From Struthio camelus (lineage: Eukaryota; Chordata; Aves; Struthioniformes; Struthionidae), in contig NC_090946.1 in NCBI RefSeq assembly GCF_040807025.1, positions 6,056,001 to 6,120,000 on the forward strand: 64,000 bases of DNA, in the 5' to 3' direction. A model generated the notes under the pieces. The model made no database searches. It worked only from the letters and a program-made list of their open reading frames with translations, and was not told the DNA's origin. Made by a program: the position numbers and the translations under genes. Below are positions 35,501 through 48,833 of the stretch, one piece after another. How positions within the stretch are numbered: the stretch's first letter is position 1; each line of letters begins with the position of its first letter.

Positions 35501-38500
35501 TCCTCGTGCGGCAGCTCCTCTGCCCTAAGCCTCTCCCTGGGCACCGCAGGGCCCTGGGTGGCCCCCTCAGGCTGCAGGGATTCAAGCCCCTCTCCTGCAG
35601 GCAGGGGGCTCCAGGGAAGAAGTGCCACAAGCCTCTGTCTTCCTTGCAGACGCTGGCTGCCCTGGACAGCATGCTGCAGGCGCTGGTGCTCACATGTCTC
35701 TCGCCTGCTCTCCTGGAGCTGCAGAACATCCTGCAGGTCTGGCATTTACGCAAAGAGTGGCCTTCACAGGGACCGACTGTTTCTCACCCCAAAACAAAGG
35801 GACTCTCTGGAGGGGACCTCCCTCTGCTCGGCCCCGCAGCGCTAGGGGCAGAGAGCATGCTGCAGGGAGAGGAGCGTCTCCCTCGGGGGAGCGAGGCTTC
35901 CCCACCGTGCTCTTCTGCAAGCCCAGTGTCTCCTGGCTGCAGTCAAGAGTCCTTTCTTGCCCACCCGACTCCTGCAGGGGAAGGCAAAGCCCTAACCCCT
36001 GGCCCTCCGCGACAGGAGGGCCCAGCGGGCCCTTTCGGGCAAGCAGCAGAGGCTGCAGGAGCCACGGGAGCCTGCTGCCTGCCTGGCTCCAGCCGCTCAG
36101 CCGAGGGGACTTGTCCCTAGTTTGGGGGGACTCGCAAGGCAAGAACCCACTTACGGGCTTTGCTCCTGCTCCCAGGAGCTGAAGGGCAAAGCCGAGCGGG
36201 CATCAGCAGAGCTGCCTCGCTTGCAGCAGCTGGCAGGTCACCGCGCAGACCAGCAGCTTTTCTCCTCCCAGGTCCTGCTGCCCTTCCTCCGGTCCAAGCA
36301 AGCAGCCACGCGCCAGAGGGCTGTGGGGCGCATTGCCGAGCTCACGCAGCTCCTGGTCATCCCTCCCTTGCTCAAGGTAAGCCGCCTCAGGTCCAGGCAA
36401 CCTCCAGCCGCCCCATCACCCCTCCATGGTGCTCCGGAGCCTTCTGCAGCTCCGCGCTGCCTCCAAGGGAAGCCTGGCTACAAGGTAGGGCACTCAGCAA
36501 GGCCCTGCCCTGAAGCTATGCTCTTGGCCATGCCTCGGTGGCCTTCCTTCTGCAGGCCCTGCTCTCTCAGATGCCACCTCTGCTCGCAGCCCTGGGCAGG
36601 GCAGCACTGCCCTGGGCACACGCTGTGGGCCCAACAGCTCTGGCAGCCCTCCCTGCCCAGCCCCTTTGGTAGGCCCTCCACAGCTCCCGCTCACCTGCGG
36701 TCCAGTCACGGCTTAAATGTGGCCTCGGGGCTTTGGTGGCAAGCAGCACCCTTCAGCCCTGCCTCCCTCCCCCAGGTCCGCTCGCCCTTGGAAAGAAGCA
36801 GTGACAGCCCTGACGACTGCAGAAGGAAGCAGTTCTCCATCCTGGGCAGGCTGGTGGGACACGTCATCCTGTGCTGTGCCTGCCAGGACCAAGGCACCAG
36901 TCACGGAGCTGCAGAAGCTCTTCATCACCTGTACACGTTCATCCTACAGGAAGAAAGTAAGAGAAGCGGCCGCAGGCTGAGTCCTTCCACACAACGCACA
37001 GAGCCAGGCAAGGGCAGGCAAGGCACCGTGCTGCCTCAGCCACTCTCCGCAGCAGCAGCAAAGAGCCAGAAACTCCTGCATTGTAGGCGCAGGGCAAGCA
37101 CTGCGTAAAGGCCAGGGCTCACAGAGCCCAGGCTCAGTGTAGCGGGCCCGTAAGCAGGAGGCCATGGGGGATGTGACCTGTAGCCAGCTCTCTGGGGAGA
37201 GAGGGGGCATGCACACACTACTTAATAAACAGCAGCCACCTCCTAGACTTCACGCAGGGCCGTCAGCTGCCTTGCTGGAATCCCTCGCCCGCTTACCAAC
37301 GGGCTGGAAAACCTTCAGCAGCCCCTGCTCCTCTTAGGGCTTGTGTCTCGCTTCCTACTAGAACGGCTGCTCAAACGCCTCTGCCTTGTGGTAGTCTTAA
37401 AAGCCGTTTCCCCTCCCACCTGCCTTGCGATAGGCCCAGGACTTCCCTGGAAAGCCTGCTCCCCATCCATTTCTGGCACGCCTGCTTTCTCTGCCAGCAA
37501 CGTTTCTCGCTGAGGCCTGCAGGGTACCACCTCTGAGTCACCATCCTCCCTCCTAATTGCCGTGTGTCTCCCCTCCTGTCCAGGCATGGAGCTGTCCCAC
37601 GATAGCCCAAAGCACCTGCAGATCCAAAAGGACAGGGAAGAGGCAAAAAGCCGCCTTTCGCCGCCCAACGACGTTAGGGAAATCACGGCGGTAAGGAGCG
37701 TCTCCGTTGCTGGGACTGCCAGCCGTGGGGTCAGCATGATGCTCAGATGGACAGAGGGACCCTTTGACAGGGGGACTAACGGGTGCTTGCCGTCATCGGG
37801 CAGGGGGCTCACCTTGTTCTTGAGCATGGACTAGCCACAAGTTTGTGGCCTGGCCCCCTCCCCCCCCACCAGAACTCTGCTTCCCCACAGGAGCAGCAGA
37901 GGGGCACCCTGAGCCCAGCCGCCCACTTCCTGCCTGGGGCCATCACCCAGCCCAGCTCAACCCCTGCTCCTGGCTCTCCTGGCAGCACAGAGGCAGCACT
38001 GCCACACGCTTCTCTCCAGAGCCGCTCTCACTGCTCAGCTGGGCAGCAGCCAGCAGCACGAGGGCACTGCGTGTGATGCATCTCTCTTCCCTGCCTCCTT
38101 TCTCCTCTAGATGTTTGCAAAATACCTCCAGGCCTCGGAGAGAGCAGATCTCATTGTCGTAGCCATCAGGGCCATGAGCTGCTCCAGTGCCTTTGTCACA
38201 CAGGCAGCCGCTCACATGCTGGATGTGCTGGTGACAGAGGACGCCTCTCAGCTGAAGCACGTAAGTCACCCGCGGCTGGCACGGCCGGGGCTCGAGGCCT
38301 GCAGGGCATTGTTTTTCCTCTGAACGCAGGTCTCCCTCCCAGGCACCTAAGAGCCTTTGAGGCCAGCATGGAGCGGTGGGAAGGGAAGCAGTTGTCGGTG
38401 GGAGCTGGAGAAATGCCTCCCTCCATGCCATGTGCCCTGCAGGTGGCCATCATCATGAGGTGCATGTGCAGCTGCCTGATGGCCATCAAAGAGGCGTCTG

Positions 38501-41500
38501 CCCGGCACAGCGTGAACAGGGCTCTTCTGGAGCTGACCTGCGCACACCCTCACGAGGCAGTCCTGAGCCTCTTGTACTGTTCGCCGGCATGCAACAGGTA
38601 CGGGGCTCAGCTGCCTGCAGGGCTCAGGGCCCAGCAGCCTTGGGAGCTCATGCCATGGGGGCTACCAGAGAGGTGGAGATCTCCAGGACCCCTGCTGAGG
38701 GACTGGCCCCAGTGCTGGTGCATGAGGCAGGGCTGCAGCAGGCAGAGGTGATCAGGCCTGCCTGGAGCGCTGCTCGAGTGAGCCGCAGAGCCTGGCTACC
38801 TTGGTGCCTGCCTGCGCCATAAGGAACTGCAGCTCGGCCACGTGCTGCTGGTGGGGCAGGGCACACTGGCTGTTGCTAGCAAAGGGCAGTGGGCAGAGGC
38901 AGGGCTGGTGGCCAGCCTGGGCCCTCCAGGGCAGCCAGGCCACGGCGCGCCCAAGGCAGCCTGCTGACAGAGCGCTCGGGGCCTACAGCGCTGCCAAGGC
39001 CATGTGGCGGGTGATGGTCTCGGAGCCCGGCGCTGCAGAGAAGGTGCTGCCCGAACTACTGAGGCTGCTGGAGGACTCTGGGACCCATGCTGCTGGACCA
39101 CTGGGCAAGACATCCGCCTTCATCGGGAACAACGCGGGCATCCTTTCGTGGGCTGTGAGTTTCCAGGCGAGGCCTCCATCACCTTCAGGGCTGCGCTTGC
39201 CTCCCCAGGCAAGAGGCAGCGCTCCCTTTCGCCTTCCCCATCTGCCCCCCAAGCTGGCACCTCCCACAGGGCGCACACACCTCAGGGCCATGGCCAGCAG
39301 GGCTCTGCCCAGCGTCTAGCCTCTGCTGGGCCAGTGCACTGGGCTGCCGAGCACCGCCTGGAGCCCTGCGCGCACAAGCACGAGGCCTGCCTGGGCAGCT
39401 CTCTGGCCTCCTGGGTCTCTGCATCTCCTGGCCTTCCTCAGCAGGCTGGAAGCTTGTGTTAGGGGCAGGCTTAGCGGTTGGGGCCGGGCTCAGGGCCAGG
39501 CAGGGCCCACGCACAGCCCAAGCAGGCTGCAAGGGCTGACACAGGGGATACGCGAGAGCCGCCCCCCAGGTTGATGTCCATGCCCACGCAGGGAGGCTCG
39601 ATGGGCCCATGTCACAAACAGGAGCTGAGCCTCAAGAGTTTCCATGACTTAGCCCTGCCCAGACAGCCAGGCCGCGCGCACACTGCGCTGCATCTGCTGG
39701 GGCGCAGGGCAGCGCCTGAGCCTCACGCCCCAAGCTCGGCCAGGGCAACACCGTCTCATCATTGACAACCGTCTCTGGGGGTTTGTTGCAGGCAACCAGG
39801 GCGCTGCACGAGATTCTCCATCAGCCCCTCTGCCCCCAGGAGGTGAAGCTCTTTTTCCCCCAACTCCTCCTGGCACTGCTCTTCCGCATTTCCCTCGCTC
39901 TCGAGATGATGCCAGAGGAGGTTGCTGTCTTCTGGGGGGAATGCCAACAGCATCAGGCTGCTGCCTCCAGCCCCACCAGGTACTGCCTCCCACTTCCCCC
40001 ACCTCTGCCCTGCACCTGGGGCCAAGGCCAGGGCTCCCAGGGTGACCTGGCCTTTCCTCTGCGGGCAGGTGCGCAGCAGAGGCCATGAAAGCACTGCTCT
40101 GCTGGGCTAACTACAAGAGCCAAGTGCTTGCCATGGAGAGCAAGGGCGCCTGGGACATGCTCCTCACTGCCGCCACCCACCACTGCGGAGTGGCTTTGCT
40201 GGCCATGTGAGAGCCCCCTCCTCCCCGCTCTCCCCTAGCCCTTCTCCCCACTGGTGGGACACCCTATACAATCCCCTTCCTCGTGGCTGACAGGCCGGCC
40301 CCAGCTCTCCACAAAGGAGCTGCACTCTCAGCCCTCGTCACTGAGGGATGGCACAGGGGAACGACAAAGGGCTGGGTGTGGATTCGGGGGGTGGTCTCGC
40401 TCTGTCACAGCCCAGCTCTGAGAGCTCCTGGAGGAGAGCTGGTGTTACCAGGCACAAAAGAGGGTGATGCACAGCAGCAGTCGCCTCCCCCACCCCCACC
40501 CCCACCCCGGGCAGCCCAGCAGGGAAGGGGCAGGAGGCACAGGGGAACACTGCAAGAGCCCGCGGGGTGGGGGCACGGGGCATGACTCCACAGTGCGCAG
40601 GACATGGGTTATGCTGCAAGGCAGACTTCAGGGCAGGAAGGGAGCTTCTCCAGCCTCCTCCACCAAAACGAGCCTCCTCATGTTGGGCACTGCCTTTCTA
40701 ATGGCAAGGTGCAGCGGCAAAACAAATGCTGCTGGAGCTGAGCACAAACATGGCCTCGCCCTGCCTGGCCTGGCCTGGCCTGTGGGAGAACACCTAGACT
40801 GGGCAGTGCCATCCCACAAGAGGTTGGCCTGCCCTGCTCAAGGCCAACGCTACCTTTTTCCCCCCTGCCAGAGAGATGAGGAAGGCCCCCAGGCCCCAGC
40901 GTGCCTACATCTTCTACCACCTGCTAGAGCTGCTCAGCAGGGAGAAGCCCTCCCATGAGATCCCTGCTATGGCTTTCCTCGTCGAGGTGAGCTCAGCAGC
41001 CAGCGGTGCATCTCTGGGGTGCCTCAAACCACTCTGCTCTCTTGTGCCCACCACTGCACCGTGGGTGGCAATGAATGGAGCAGGGTGGTGGGTGCACTCC
41101 GAGCAGTACCTCGGTCCATTTCTGGTGGGGGAACGCTTGCCACTACCTGTATTTCCTATCTATCTGCTTTGTGCCTGCTCTCCCTACTCAACTGCTCCTC
41201 AGAGGCATGACAGTAAGAGGCTGCAGCTGGTGGCCAGGCCTGGAGGAACAAGCGAGCTAGCTGCACAGCGTGCCCTGAGGCACAGGACAGGGCCACAGGG
41301 GCTCTCGCAACCACTGCTGCCTTCAGGCTGGCCCTTGCCCGGGTCTGGTGGCCTTGCCCTCAGCTGGTGGTTGGATCCAGCACTGCAGGATATGGGGAGT
41401 CCTGCAGCTTTGTCAGTCTGCCACTGCTGTGTGTGTTTCAGCTGCTGGGCTGTGCTGACCTCAGAGGAGAGGACCACCACATCCTGAACCTCTTCCTGAG

Positions 41501-44500
41501 ATACCTGCAAAGCCAGAGCTCGGTGATGCGCAGGCTGGTGTTCAGGGGCCTCCTCAGGCTGTGGGAGAGACCTGAGATGGTGAGCGAGCGGGGACAGCCA
41601 GCTGAAGCCATGCCAGAGGCCTGGGGCTGGGCAGGAGGGGCTGGGTAACTCAGTAGCTTACAGCTCAAGAGCTGTCCTCTTCCTCTGCCCACTTTGGGAG
41701 TCCTTTGGGACAGGGCCCTGGCTCTGCTGCACAAAGAGAAAGGCACCGGTGCCGGCGGCAGACCCCAGCCCTGCACCAAGCAAGCCACCTCCAAACCACC
41801 TCAGTCACAAGAATGCTGTGCTGAAGGAAATTGCACTTCCCACAGGCAAGGAAAATGCAGGCCCTGGTGCCAGCCCTCATGGAGAGCCTGCAGGACACAG
41901 ACACGGACATCCGCGAGAAGGCCCTAGCTCTGCTCAGCAGCATGATCCATCTCCTGGACGGGCAGAGGGCCAGCCTCATCGTTCCGCAGCTGGCTGAGAA
42001 ACTCTTGCCACTCTTCGATGATGTAAGGCTCGGGAGAGAGTCGGGGGCCCGCTGGGTCCCCCGGGATCTGATGCGGATGGCCAGCCCAGGCTGCTCCAGC
42101 CACATTGAGCCCCTTGCCCATTGTGGTTTTGGAGCAGCCAGGGCTGAGCTCCTCTCCTCTTCCTTCCCACCAGGAGTCCGGCTGCGTCAGAAACCTCTCC
42201 ATCAACCTCCTGAAAGATATGATGACAATGGTAGCGGGCACCACAAGAAAACTGATGAGGAAGCAAGTGCAGAGGAGCCTGCTCCTCCTCTTCTTCCACT
42301 TGCACGACCAGGTCCAGAGCGTGGCCCAGGTGTGGATTTCTGACCTGACCAGTCATTGCAGGAGGGCAATGCTGACCCCTTCCCCACCTTGGCTGGGCCT
42401 CAGCATCAAGAGCAAAGGCTGCCGGCAGTCGCTCCCTTTGAATGGGTGTTACCTTGAGGCCCAACCTCCGGAGGCCCTGAGGAGGGCACAGAGCCTCCTC
42501 CCTGTCTCTACCAAGCCACCCACTGCCCTGCCTTCATCCTCCTGCCATGCCTCTTCCTGCACAGATGGACAGAGAGCTGAGGTCCCCTCACAGCCCCGCT
42601 CCCTCCCTACAGCCCTCCACCAGTGCGGGCCATAGCAAGAGCCCCGGCAGGCCCAGAGAAGCTGGCCATTTCCCAGAGCTCCTCTACCTGCTCCAACAAG
42701 GCTCGGCAGCCATCCATGGCCAAAACAGCCTAAGCACTCGAGGCCCCACAGGCTTCCCAGCTGTCCCTGCAGGAGTCAAAAAGCCAGGGTTATGCTCTCC
42801 CCATCACGGCCCTCCTCCCCTCCCGCCCCACCACGCTCTGCCCAGGGGACACACAGGTGTCTGGGCTGGGGCATGCCCCAGCTCTCTAAGGCATGACCAC
42901 CACAGCAACAGAGTTCTCCCTACCCATGGCCAGGGCACTTGGCCCCTGCAGAGGGGTGCAGCACCCTCAAGGGGTTGCGAGAGCCAGCACGTTGCCCAGC
43001 CTCCCCCTGCCTGGGGAGGGCAGAGACACAGACACTTGCAATCAGGGCAGAGAACCAGCCCTGCATCCCAGCTACCAAGCTCTGGAGCCTGGCCACAAGG
43101 CAACAGCAACTGAGCAGGACAGGGAGCCCAGCACCACGCTGGGAAGCCCCAGGGGAGGCTCTTCTGCCCGAGTCCTGCACTGGCGTCGCTGGGACTGCAG
43201 CACTTCAGCCTCCTCCTGGCTTTGGCTACAGCTCAGCACCTCTTGGCCATCTCTGTCCTGCTGCCCTGGCAGCATAAGGCGCCTGAGATGGTGGTTGCCT
43301 CACATCTCTGCCTGGGGCACTGAACCCAGTGGCAGACTTGGCGCCCAGCTGCGGCATCTTCCCACCACGGGCTAAGAAAGGCTCTGAGCCTCACCACAAG
43401 AACGGGGGCACAGGATCTCCTCCCCTGGGCCACGGTGGCATCTCTCACTCTCTGCTGCTGTGCAGGCCTCTCAGGAAGCCCTCCTGGGCGCTGCCAAGTT
43501 CCTGAAATGGCAGCAGCTCACCTACCTCACCGAGACAGGACAGACAAGGCGCATCAGCGAGTACCTGGTAAGCACAGCCCCAAAGCACCCAGCCTGCATA
43601 AGGCCTGGGCCCCTCCAGGCCCAGTGTATAGTGCAGGCAGCTGTGCCCCTCGCTCACCTCTGGCACGCTCAGGCAACTCCAGCCCACCTGGCACCTCATC
43701 ATCCCTGGGGAACACTGTGGCCTCTGCTCCCTCCAAACCCGAGCGCTACGCGCCTCCTGGCCGGGCACCGTGAACGCCCTGGCAGGGGAAGGAAGGGGAG
43801 ACTGCTCCTAGGTGGAGGTGCTGGCCAGCTGAGTGGGGAGGCTCGGCACCAACCACCAACCCTTGTGCTCTCCCCAGCTGGCAAAGGAGAACAACAGAGC
43901 GGAATACCTGCGCCAGAGCCTGCGCTACCTGCAGAGCCCGCAGGAGCCCTTGCAAGAGGAAGCCGTGAGGTTCCTTGGTGAGCCACAACCCCTCCTGGGG
44001 TCCCTCTCTGTCCCAGGGCAGCTTGGCCCCAGCCCTGGCTTTTGGGCTGGCAGCCACAACCAGCCCCGGGGCTGCCACAGCCCCACCTGCCCCGTGCAGG
44101 AAGCCCCATGCCTGGCAGCTCCATGTCACCTTCTCCCAGCCTTGTCCACACCAGTGGGAATAGTGGGGGCCTTGGCCAGTCCCTTACAGCCTCCTTGAGT
44201 GTTACGCTCTGGAAAGCACCCTGCAGTCAGCCCTGCCTGCACAGAGCAGGGCCCGCGGCCACGCCAGCAGGGCTGGGAAGGAGCTCTGCTGCTGGCAGTG
44301 CGCTGGCGAGCGGGATTTGTGACAGGCTCTGTGTGTGCCTAGGGCTCATTGGACGGCAGATGAGGGAGCAGGATGAGGAGGAGCTGCAGCACATTTGCAA
44401 GGGTGAGTGAGGGCAGTGGCAGGTCAGCCAGGGCTGACAGGGAGGAAGACACACCCTGGGCAGTGAGCACCCCACCCCACTGCTCTGCTCCCCTTGCGCA

Positions 44501-44915
44501 GCAGGGGCCTTGTGGGGAGAGGAGAGAGAGTTCAGGGGCCCTTGAGACATTCCTGGCCACACACTTGCAGCTGAGCCATTTGTCCCCCCACTTCCTCCTG
44601 GCCATGGGAAGAGCTAGTGGGACCGGCCCTGGCAGCAGGGGAGGGGAAGCCTGGGGTCTGCACAGATCCAGGGGGGGGTTGATCTCTGCTCTGGTCCTTG
44701 CTCTTTCAGCCCTTGAAACCTTGCAGAAGAGAGCCAGGCCCTCCACTTGTTCGCTGGTGGCCCAAACCATCCTGATCCTGAGAGCTTCAAGGACAAAGTC
44801 TCCAGCCAGAGCCAGCCAAGGAACCCTCTCCTCCTGGATCAGGAACAAGTGGCAGAGGTGGCAGCGGCCTCTAAGACACAGCAGCCTTTGCTGCTGCACC
44901 TCTGCTCACTTCTGA
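32540..44915 (+). CDS. Maestro/HEAT-like repeat (MROH family) protein, 23-exon model
   Basis: All exon joins kept the frame: 32540-32613, 33036-33868, 34002-34069, 34289-34411, 34700-34779, 35199-35322, 35650-35736, 36176-36376, 36776-36956, 37584-37690, 38111-38260, 38443-38597, 38989-39154, 39792-39979, 40069-40206, 40872-40986, 41442-41579, 41846-42022, 42174-42329, 43466-43567, 43878-43977, 44343-44402, 44710-44915. Each has AG/GT borders. The product is about 1,242 residues. Residues 1-300 are a repeat-rich acidic tail. The remainder is leucine-rich helical repeats of the avian MROH type, with pieces such as EEAEKLQFLADVCILCRGAS, SFCAVFFLPPTEHM-like and LLPFLRSKQAATRQRAVGRI, and the typical C-terminal end near ETLQKRARPSTCSLVAQTIL. 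The role of avian MROH copies is largely unknown; HEAT repeats usually act as protein scaffolds. The first exon is the least certain: it joins in frame, but ATG 33,037 is an alternative and an upstream in-frame ATG lies at 32,423. No disabling change was seen. Confidence 0.85.
33037..33640 (+). repeat. Coding minisatellite in the MROH-type N-terminus
   Basis: The large second exon is built of tandem units of roughly 85-100 bp, each encoding two related half-units: HPRVAWEK(EKK)DGSIS and CPR(A/V)ALKEKEEDGPPR. About six full units occur before the pattern decays into the acidic run. Length differences between units are multiples of three (for example WEKD, WEKKD, WEKEKKD), so the frame is held. 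The opposite strand is open as well, but its Ser/Leu-rich reading is a shadow. Confidence 0.9.
33679..33753 (+). repeat. GAG/GAC trinucleotide run encoding 25 Glu/Asp
   Basis: An uninterrupted stretch of GAG, GAA, GAC and GAT codons gives 25 consecutive acidic residues (about residues 240-264 of the model). It is a trinucleotide microsatellite in coding sequence and likely varies in length between individuals. Confidence 0.95.
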
Positions 44916-45005
44916 GCCTGGCCTGCTCGGCCCATGGCGGCCACCGGAGCGCGCAAGGAACTCTGGGGGCTTCCTGGCCTCTCTGCCGCTGCCAGGCCAC
45001 CCTGT

Positions 45006-45545
45006 GCTTGTTAGAGAAGGACATGGTAACTCAGATGGTAACTAGCTTAGCACAAGTCTAACCCTTGCTTAGCACTAGCATCTCAAGTGAACAAAGCCTG
45101 CAAGCCTCCAGGCCCAACTGTCAACAAACTCGAGAATCATTGCTGACCACAAAACCACAAGGTCAGTTCAAATCAGCTAATGAGGACACACAACTACCTA
45201 ATGAGGACATACAACAGGATGCATGCAGGAGACCAGACGGGATGCACCTGGGTGGTGGTTCACCTCTGAGAGGACAAGGGACCATGGAAGACAAGGACAT
45301 GGCAACCAGCCCGGGATGTAGGCCAAGACCAATCAGAAAGAGAGAGACCACCAACTCAGTAGAAACTGAACGAGACCTTCCCTGGCAGGCAGGGAAATAA
45401 GACTGTAAAGAATCTCTTTGTTCGGGGTCCCTCCTTAGAGGCATCCACCTCAAGCTCTTGCTTTGCTGCACCACCAACAAATAATCAATTCCTTTTGCTG
45501 CTAGACCTGTGCGAGACTCTGCTCCTTGGAAACCTAGGCTCAAAC
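45006..45545 (+). mobile_element. Probable solo LTR of an avian endogenous retrovirus
   Basis: The stretch GGGAAATAAGACTGTAAAGAATCTCTTTGTTCGGGGTCCC, then CAACAAATAATCAATTCC and TGCTGCTAGACCTGTGCGAGACTCTGCTCC, has the order of the promoter/R/U5 region of avian ERV LTRs in plus orientation. The U3-like part would start near TGTTAGAGAAGGACATGG at about 45,008. No internal retroviral genes follow on the plus strand, so it would be a solo LTR. Ends are approximate. It starts about 90 bp after the MROH-type stop codon and may supply or replace the 3' end of that gene. Confidence 0.5.
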
Positions 45546-48279
45546 TGTTTCCATAGCACTGCTACACTTTCCCCAAAGCAGCAGCCCTGCCTCTTCACCA
45601 CATGTCGGGATCTTTTCTTGGTGGAAACTAAACGGCAGAAAACTCAGGCCCTGAAGGAATCAGGATCATCCCGAGAGCTAGGACACGCACTCTTCCCGCC
45701 GGAACACACTCACACACACACAGTGTCTTTGCCACAAAGCGCCAGCTACTCTGCTGGGGTGCAAAACCAAGAGGCAAGGAGAAGAAAAGCTTTCGCGTCC
45801 CCTGCTCTCTCCAGAGACGTGGTGGAGCAAGAGCAGGCCTCGCGCTCTGCAGGGCTTACCTGTCCCGTCAAAGGGTCTCTGGGGTCTGAGATGCAGCTCC
45901 AGACCTTTTCTAGCACTATGGCCTACAGCGCACAGGCCCTGGCATTGCCCATTTGTTGCCTCAAGCGCTCCATGCTGAGATGGAGGGCAACCAAGGCAGA
46001 TCCCAGCGGAAAGGTCCTCCCACAGGGTCAGTCCCTGTTCTAAGGGGGTCCCCCTCACCTTAGGACATGCAAGAGCATCTTTCTCCAGCTGGCCTCTGCC
46101 TCAACGCTGGAGAGGAGAAGCTGGCAACGAATTGTAGAAGGACTTTTTCCAAAAAGGGGCCGCAGGAGCAGGTGAACTGGTCATGCTGACCTTGTTGAAC
46201 CATAGCTGATCTACTATTAGCCTCTTACCTTCACTGCTACCTGGAAAGCTGAGGGCAAGACAACACAGCTCTTCAAAAGCTACCTCCTTGCTGATGTGTA
46301 GACTATCTTCAACAACAAACACAAGCTAATCAAGGTTGGTTTCCAACACTAGGGAAGAGAATCTTAGGCTCAACATTTTCAAATGTTAGCTTAGATGTTC
46401 ATTATGCTTCTGCCATCATCAGCCCCTCTCAAAGTAGGCTTATTTACAGATGTCTCCAACCACTGCCACTTTTAGGGCTTCCAATGCATGTTTCCAGGAC
46501 CTAGCCCCTACAAGGACAACTCCTTAGCTGACGTTTCAGACACATCACTGCAGAGGGTATTCAGCTAGAGACATACATACAAATACACACCCAGAAACCA
46601 AGACAAACAACTTGAAATGAATACAGAGAGCTTGTTTTCTGCTCGTTAACATGTATCCTGGAAGAAGGACTGAGGGTGCCAGCACACTAAGCAAAGCTTC
46701 TCTACCAAGAGAGAAGTCTCAAAGCATGGCTGGGTACTAGGTCACAATATCTCTTCCAGTGCTGCCTCCTTAGCAAACAGGAGAGAATACGCCCGTTTTT
46801 CCCCCCCCCACCCCCCCCCAGGGAAGAAGTCCTGAAACAAAGAAAGTTGGATTATTTCTTACTAGAAAATTCTACCCAATGGGGCACGTTTGGCTGAGAG
46901 AGCTCAGTTCCAGGAACTCGCTTGCATTACTTTTTGGCCTTAGTACTCACGTACACTAGAGGATAACACTATTCCTTTTCGCTTTAGGGCTAATCACCAC
47001 CAATATCCTTGTATGGGTGAGAGAAATCTCATCGGAATACTTTCTACTAGTAGCACTCAAATTTCACTGCACCTATTACCATCTCACTACTGCCCCCTTT
47101 CCCAAAATTCCTCCACAATGCCTTCCAAAGGAGAAGGCACAAAGAAAGTTAGCTGCTTTACTTATCACACAGCTTGGAGCCGACCTGTGAAGGATGACAG
47201 ATCCGAGGACCCCCCTCCCCCCCCCCACACACGGGAGGAATGCTGTCAAGAGAAGCAGAGACTCTGCGCCCTTTAGGGCTCACAGGAGAGGATGGAGTGA
47301 TTTACCATAGTTTTGGCCAAGGAGCTAACATCACCTCAACAACAAAGGACACTGCAAGATGCCTTTGTTCTAGACAAACTGCCTACATCAGCTAAGTGTA
47401 AACACTCCTCCTGTAACTGCCTGGCCCACTCCTTCTAGGTACAGGCAGCTATTGATGACTCTCAACACACTGAAATATAGGCCCAGGACAACAGCAGTGG
47501 CTTCGAGAAGCAAAGGCACAGAGTACAGCTTAGAGAAGTGCAGGCCTGAAGTGATAAGGCATGGGACGCAGACTCGGCACTGGAGACCTCCTGGCTATAA
47601 ACTACTCAGCCAGGCGAGGATGGGGAGCGCATACGTGGTTCAGCCCAACACGAAGTCTACAAACCCAACGAGGAACAAAGGAACTCTGAAGAGAGCAGCA
47701 GGCTTGAGCTGCTTTCAACCCCCATTTTCCTTCCTGGCCACTGGACACACTCGGTGTCGCGACAACGAGGATATTCTAGAGACCGGTCAGGAGACTGATG
47801 CTGGGATTCAACTGGATATTGCAATTGCTGTGCTCTGCTAGGCGTATGCTGTTCTTTCAGTGCACTGCTGGGACACTGTGCTCAATCAAAATCCTGTGCG
47901 ACTTCAACACAATTCAAATAAGTACACTTCCTATTAAGCATTAAACCCTCCACATGTGGAATATTAAAAAAACCCAGAGCATTGGACTCTGACATGAAGT
48001 CAGAAGTGTGCAGCTGCACCCATCTACAATCCGATTCAAACACGTACTCAGGCTCAGAAATGCTCTCAGTCATGATCGGGGCCAGTTTGGAACAGGTTAC
48101 ACATCAAGTCGCACGCTCTGCAAAACCCCATTCGGCTCTAGTAGGGTCACGGGGGCGTACTGGTCCCAATGACTGATATGCTTTCCATTTCTTCCGTTCC
48201 AGTTTGGACCGCCTCTTTGTGTTCTCATTTCCACCCCCAGGGTTTGCCTTCCCATAAGGGCAAACATAATGGACAAGCA
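45546..48279. other. Anonymous intergenic sequence
   Basis: Moderate GC, only short open frames, none recognised. A strong donor-like site on the minus strand (GACAG|GTAAGCCC, near 45,860) could end an unknown minus-strand exon. A C-rich run lies at 46,801-46,819. The stretch 47,880-48,280 may still belong to the decayed 3' part of the neighbouring ERV, but I could not identify it. Confidence 0.35.
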
Positions 48280-48833
48280 CTAAGAGAAAACCCAGGCACA
48301 CGCTTCCTCCAGGAGCCTCAAGCTCCCATCAACTGTTGCAACCTCCTTCCTTGGTTGGGCCATTTGCAGCTCTCTCATTTTTCTGGACGCGTCTGGAGGA
48401 ATCCCTGCACTGCCCACTATCCACCAAGGACCTAAACATTTGACTCCCCTCCTTGGTCTCTGACCATTTTCAGGTGGATCCTCAATTTCTGCTTTCTGTA
48501 GTGCTTGCCACACTGCTGCTGCTGCTGCTTCCCCCCCCACACACACACTTTCTCAGGGGAAGGTCCTCCCATCAGAACACCATCTCTCTATTGGTGCAGT
48601 TTCCCATCTGGAGGCAGTGCGACTGTCTGTACAAGTTCAGCAAGGGCAGCAGGAGCAATCGTGGGGGAATGCTTGTCCCCCTCCTTGGGTGGGGGGGGAA
48701 GTCTGGTAAAGGCATATTGCATTCCCTCCCCAGGGAAGGCCAACTCCTCTTTATCCTCTTCCTGCAAGGGGACCAGAAAGAACATCTCCTTCCTGGCTAG
48801 CGCCACCATCCAGGGGTGTGCAGCTGCTTGCAA
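48280..48833 (-). pseudogene. ERV reverse transcriptase remnant
   Basis: Two open pieces in different frames. The first (48,833-48,588) contains KEMFFLVPLQEEDKEELAF and KHSPTIAPAALAEL, the fingers/palm part before the catalytic box. At the place of the Y-x-D-D box the sequence reads stop-R-D-G, so the catalytic motif is lost. The second piece (48,546-48,280) contains VKCLGPWWIVGSAGIPPD, the thumb region. Non-functional. Confidence 0.8.

Noticed and set aside
36176..36376. Splitting this MROH exon in two at CTGGCAG|GTCACC and CTCCCAG|GTCCTG
   Set aside because: The split breaks the reading frame (61 nt in the first piece), while reading straight through stays open and in frame with both neighbours.
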